Shown here: one piece after another, positions 62,822 to 64,000 of the stretch
Numbering within the stretch: position 1 is the stretch's first letter
Layout: the number at the start of each line of letters is the position of its first letter
Assembly (NCBI GenBank): GCA_020024155.1
Contig: JAHHUE010000002.1
Location: 1 to 64,000, forward strand
DNA: 64,000 nucleotides
Source of the DNA: Oscillospiraceae bacterium
Lineage (GTDB): Bacteria > Bacillota > Clostridia > Oscillospirales > Ruminococcaceae
Reading direction: 5' to 3'
Program-made: the position numbers and the translations under genes
The notes under the pieces: model-generated
What the model was told of the DNA's origin: nothing
The model's input: the letters and a program-made list of their open reading frames with translations, nothing else
Database searches by the model: none

Positions 62822-64000
62822 ATGAACACAAATAAGCTTACACAAAAATCCATGGAAGCATTGCAAAATGCTCAAAGTATTGCAATACAATATTCAAACC
62901 AGACTTTACAACCAGAACATTTGTTGCTTGCATTATTACAGCAACAAGATAGCCTTAATGCCCAACTTTTTCAGAAAATGAGTATTGATGTAGGAAACTT
63001 TGTACAAAATCTTACAACAAAAATTGGTCAATTACCAAAGGTTACAACAAGCCGTGAGGCAGATAAAATCTATATATCAGCACAAGCAGACCAGGCTCTT
63101 AATCAAGCTGAACAAATCGCAAACAGAATGAAAGATGAATTTATTTCTGTTGAACACATTATGCTTGGCTTAATAGATACTGCATCAGGAAATGTAAAAG
63201 ATTTATTCAAACTTTTTGCTATTGATAAAAACAAATTTCTAACAGTTCTTCAAGAAGTAAGAGGTAATACCAGAGTTACCACCGATAACCCTGAGGACAC
63301 ATATGACGCACTTGCTAAATATGGTCAAGACCTTGTTGCATTGGCAAAAGCCCAAAAACTTGACCCAGTTATTGGTCGTGATAGTGAAATAAGAAATGTT
63401 ATACGAATTCTTTCTCGTAAAACAAAAAATAACCCTGTTCTTATCGGTGAGCCTGGTGTTGGTAAAACAGCTATTGCCGAAGGTCTTGCAATTCGTATAG
63501 TTCGTGGTGATGTGCCTGTAAATCTTAAAGACCATAAAATATTCAGTCTTGATATGGGTGCACTTGTTGCCGGTGCTAAATATCGTGGTGAATTTGAAGA
63601 AAGACTTAAAAGCGTACTTGCCGAAGTTAAGAAAAGCGAAGGTCAAATTATACTCTTTATAGATGAATTGCACACTATTGTAGGTGCTGGCAAAACTGAC
63701 GGTGCAATGGACGCTGGCAATATCCTTAAACCTATGCTTGCCCGTGGTGAATTGCACTGTATCGGTGCTACAACACTTGATGAGTATAGAAAATACATTG
63801 AAAAAGACCCTGCTCTTGAAAGGCGTTTTCAGCCGGTTATGGTTGATGAGCCAACTGTTGAAGACACAATTTCAATTTTGCGTGGCTTGAAAGAAAAATA
63901 TGAAGTTTTCCACGGTGTAAAAATTCACGATAACGCTCTTATCGCAGCTGCTACACTCTCTCACAGATATATTTCTGATAGATTTTTACCAGATAAAGCT
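62822..64000 (+). CDS. clpB: ATP-dependent disaggregase ClpB, 5' part
   Basis: The first 393 residues of a ClpB-type AAA+ protein; the frame runs past the window end. Residues 1-145 are the Clp N-domain repeats (LTQKSMEALQNAQSIA, LQPEHLLLALL, SVEHIMLGLID). The first AAA module has GEPGVGKTAIAEGLA (Walker A, near 210), LDMGALVAGAKYRGEFEERLK, ILFIDELHTIVGAG (Walker B), and GATTLDEYRKYIEKDPALERRF (sensor and Arg finger). The middle and second AAA domains are outside. ClpB, with DnaK, rescues aggregated proteins. Confidence 0.95.
   Translation, partial: MNTNKLTQKSMEALQNAQSIAIQYSNQTLQPEHLLLALLQQQDSLNAQLFQKMSIDVGNFVQNLTTKIGQLPKVTTSREADKIYISAQADQALNQAEQIANRMKDEFISVEHIMLGLIDTASGNVKDLFKLFAIDKNKFLTVLQEVRGNTRVTTDNPEDTYDALAKYGQDLVALAKAQKLDPVIGRDSEIRNVIRILSRKTKNNPVLIGEPGVGKTAIAEGLAIRIVRGDVPVNLKDHKIFSLDMGALVAGAKYRGEFEERLKSVLAEVKKSEGQIILFIDELHTIVGAGKTDGAMDAGNILKPMLARGELHCIGATTLDEYRKYIEKDPALERRFQPVMVDEPTVEDTISILRGLKEKYEVFHGVKIHDNALIAAATLSHRYISDRFLPDKA

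Noticed and set aside
63239..63757. Minus-strand open frame of 172 codons inside clpB
   Set aside because: It is antisense to a strongly conserved AAA+ domain, rich in Phe/Thr/Asn/Cys as expected for a shadow frame, with no ribosome site.

Overview
The window is about 64 kb of AT-rich DNA with short, strongly terminated operons, AGGAGG-type ribosome binding sites and near-consensus sigma-A promoters. The gene set (type-3 ProS, PepV, Fhs, TmcAL, a SpoIID domain, DegV, RmuC, TetM-like and MATE proteins) points to an anaerobic, low-GC Firmicute of class Clostridia, probably a host-associated member. Genus cannot be assigned from the sequence alone.

Layout. 1-312: tRNA-Thr, tRNA-Asp and tRNA-Trp on the minus strand. 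0.4-9 kb: small membrane protein, NSS transporter, PepV dipeptidase, NusG-domain-II protein with a PdaA-like deacetylase, DUF4097 lipoprotein, SDR enzyme, ProRS, acyl carrier protein. 9-13 kb: polA-rimI-tsaD. 13.1-19.2 kb: dus, yfbR, yfhO, tex as one plus-strand operon. 19.4-22 kb: ackA divergent from tmcAL. 22-28.9 kb: an orphan membrane-tethered binding protein, a CinA-SpoIID fusion, then cysteine desulfurase-thiI. 29-39.9 kb: fhs, MATE, marR-degV, DtxR-like regulator, ROK protein divergent from an AraC regulator, GNAT, tRNA-Met, CDF transporter, LUD protein.

39.9-44.0 kb is an accessory region full of decayed genes: a broken small membrane protein, an intact MerR regulator with a 19-bp-spacer promoter driving two GNAT genes (the first frameshifted), and relics of a ParB-like protein and a large serine recombinase, which are the remains of an integrative element. 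44-52.9 kb returns to core genes: hisS, folT, a TetM-like GTPase fused to a Rae1/YacP endonuclease, duplicated tRNA-Leu genes, rmuC and a patatin. It also holds a dead PAS-GGDEF gene. 52.9-54.1 kb is a wrecked LRR/SHIRT surface protein with a decayed sorting signal. 54.2-59.7 kb is a TetR-controlled operon of two related membrane proteins, a CrtI/RetSat-like flavoenzyme and a 2Fe-2S flavin reductase. 59.9-60.4 kb holds BlaI and BlaR1 relics. 60.6-64 kb has a second MATE transporter and a ribbon-helix-helix gene leading into clpB, which runs off the window.

The most interesting systems are the TetM-Rae1 fusion (a GTPase that could deliver an mRNA endonuclease to the ribosomal A site), the CinA-SpoIID fusion across the membrane, and the TetR-controlled membrane redox operon whose substrate is unknown. 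Three regulator genes (MarR, TetR, RHH) each have a clear palindrome placed on their own promoter. The sequence also shows extensive gene decay, with at least seven pseudogenes concentrated at 40-44, 48.7-49.4, 53-54 and 60 kb.
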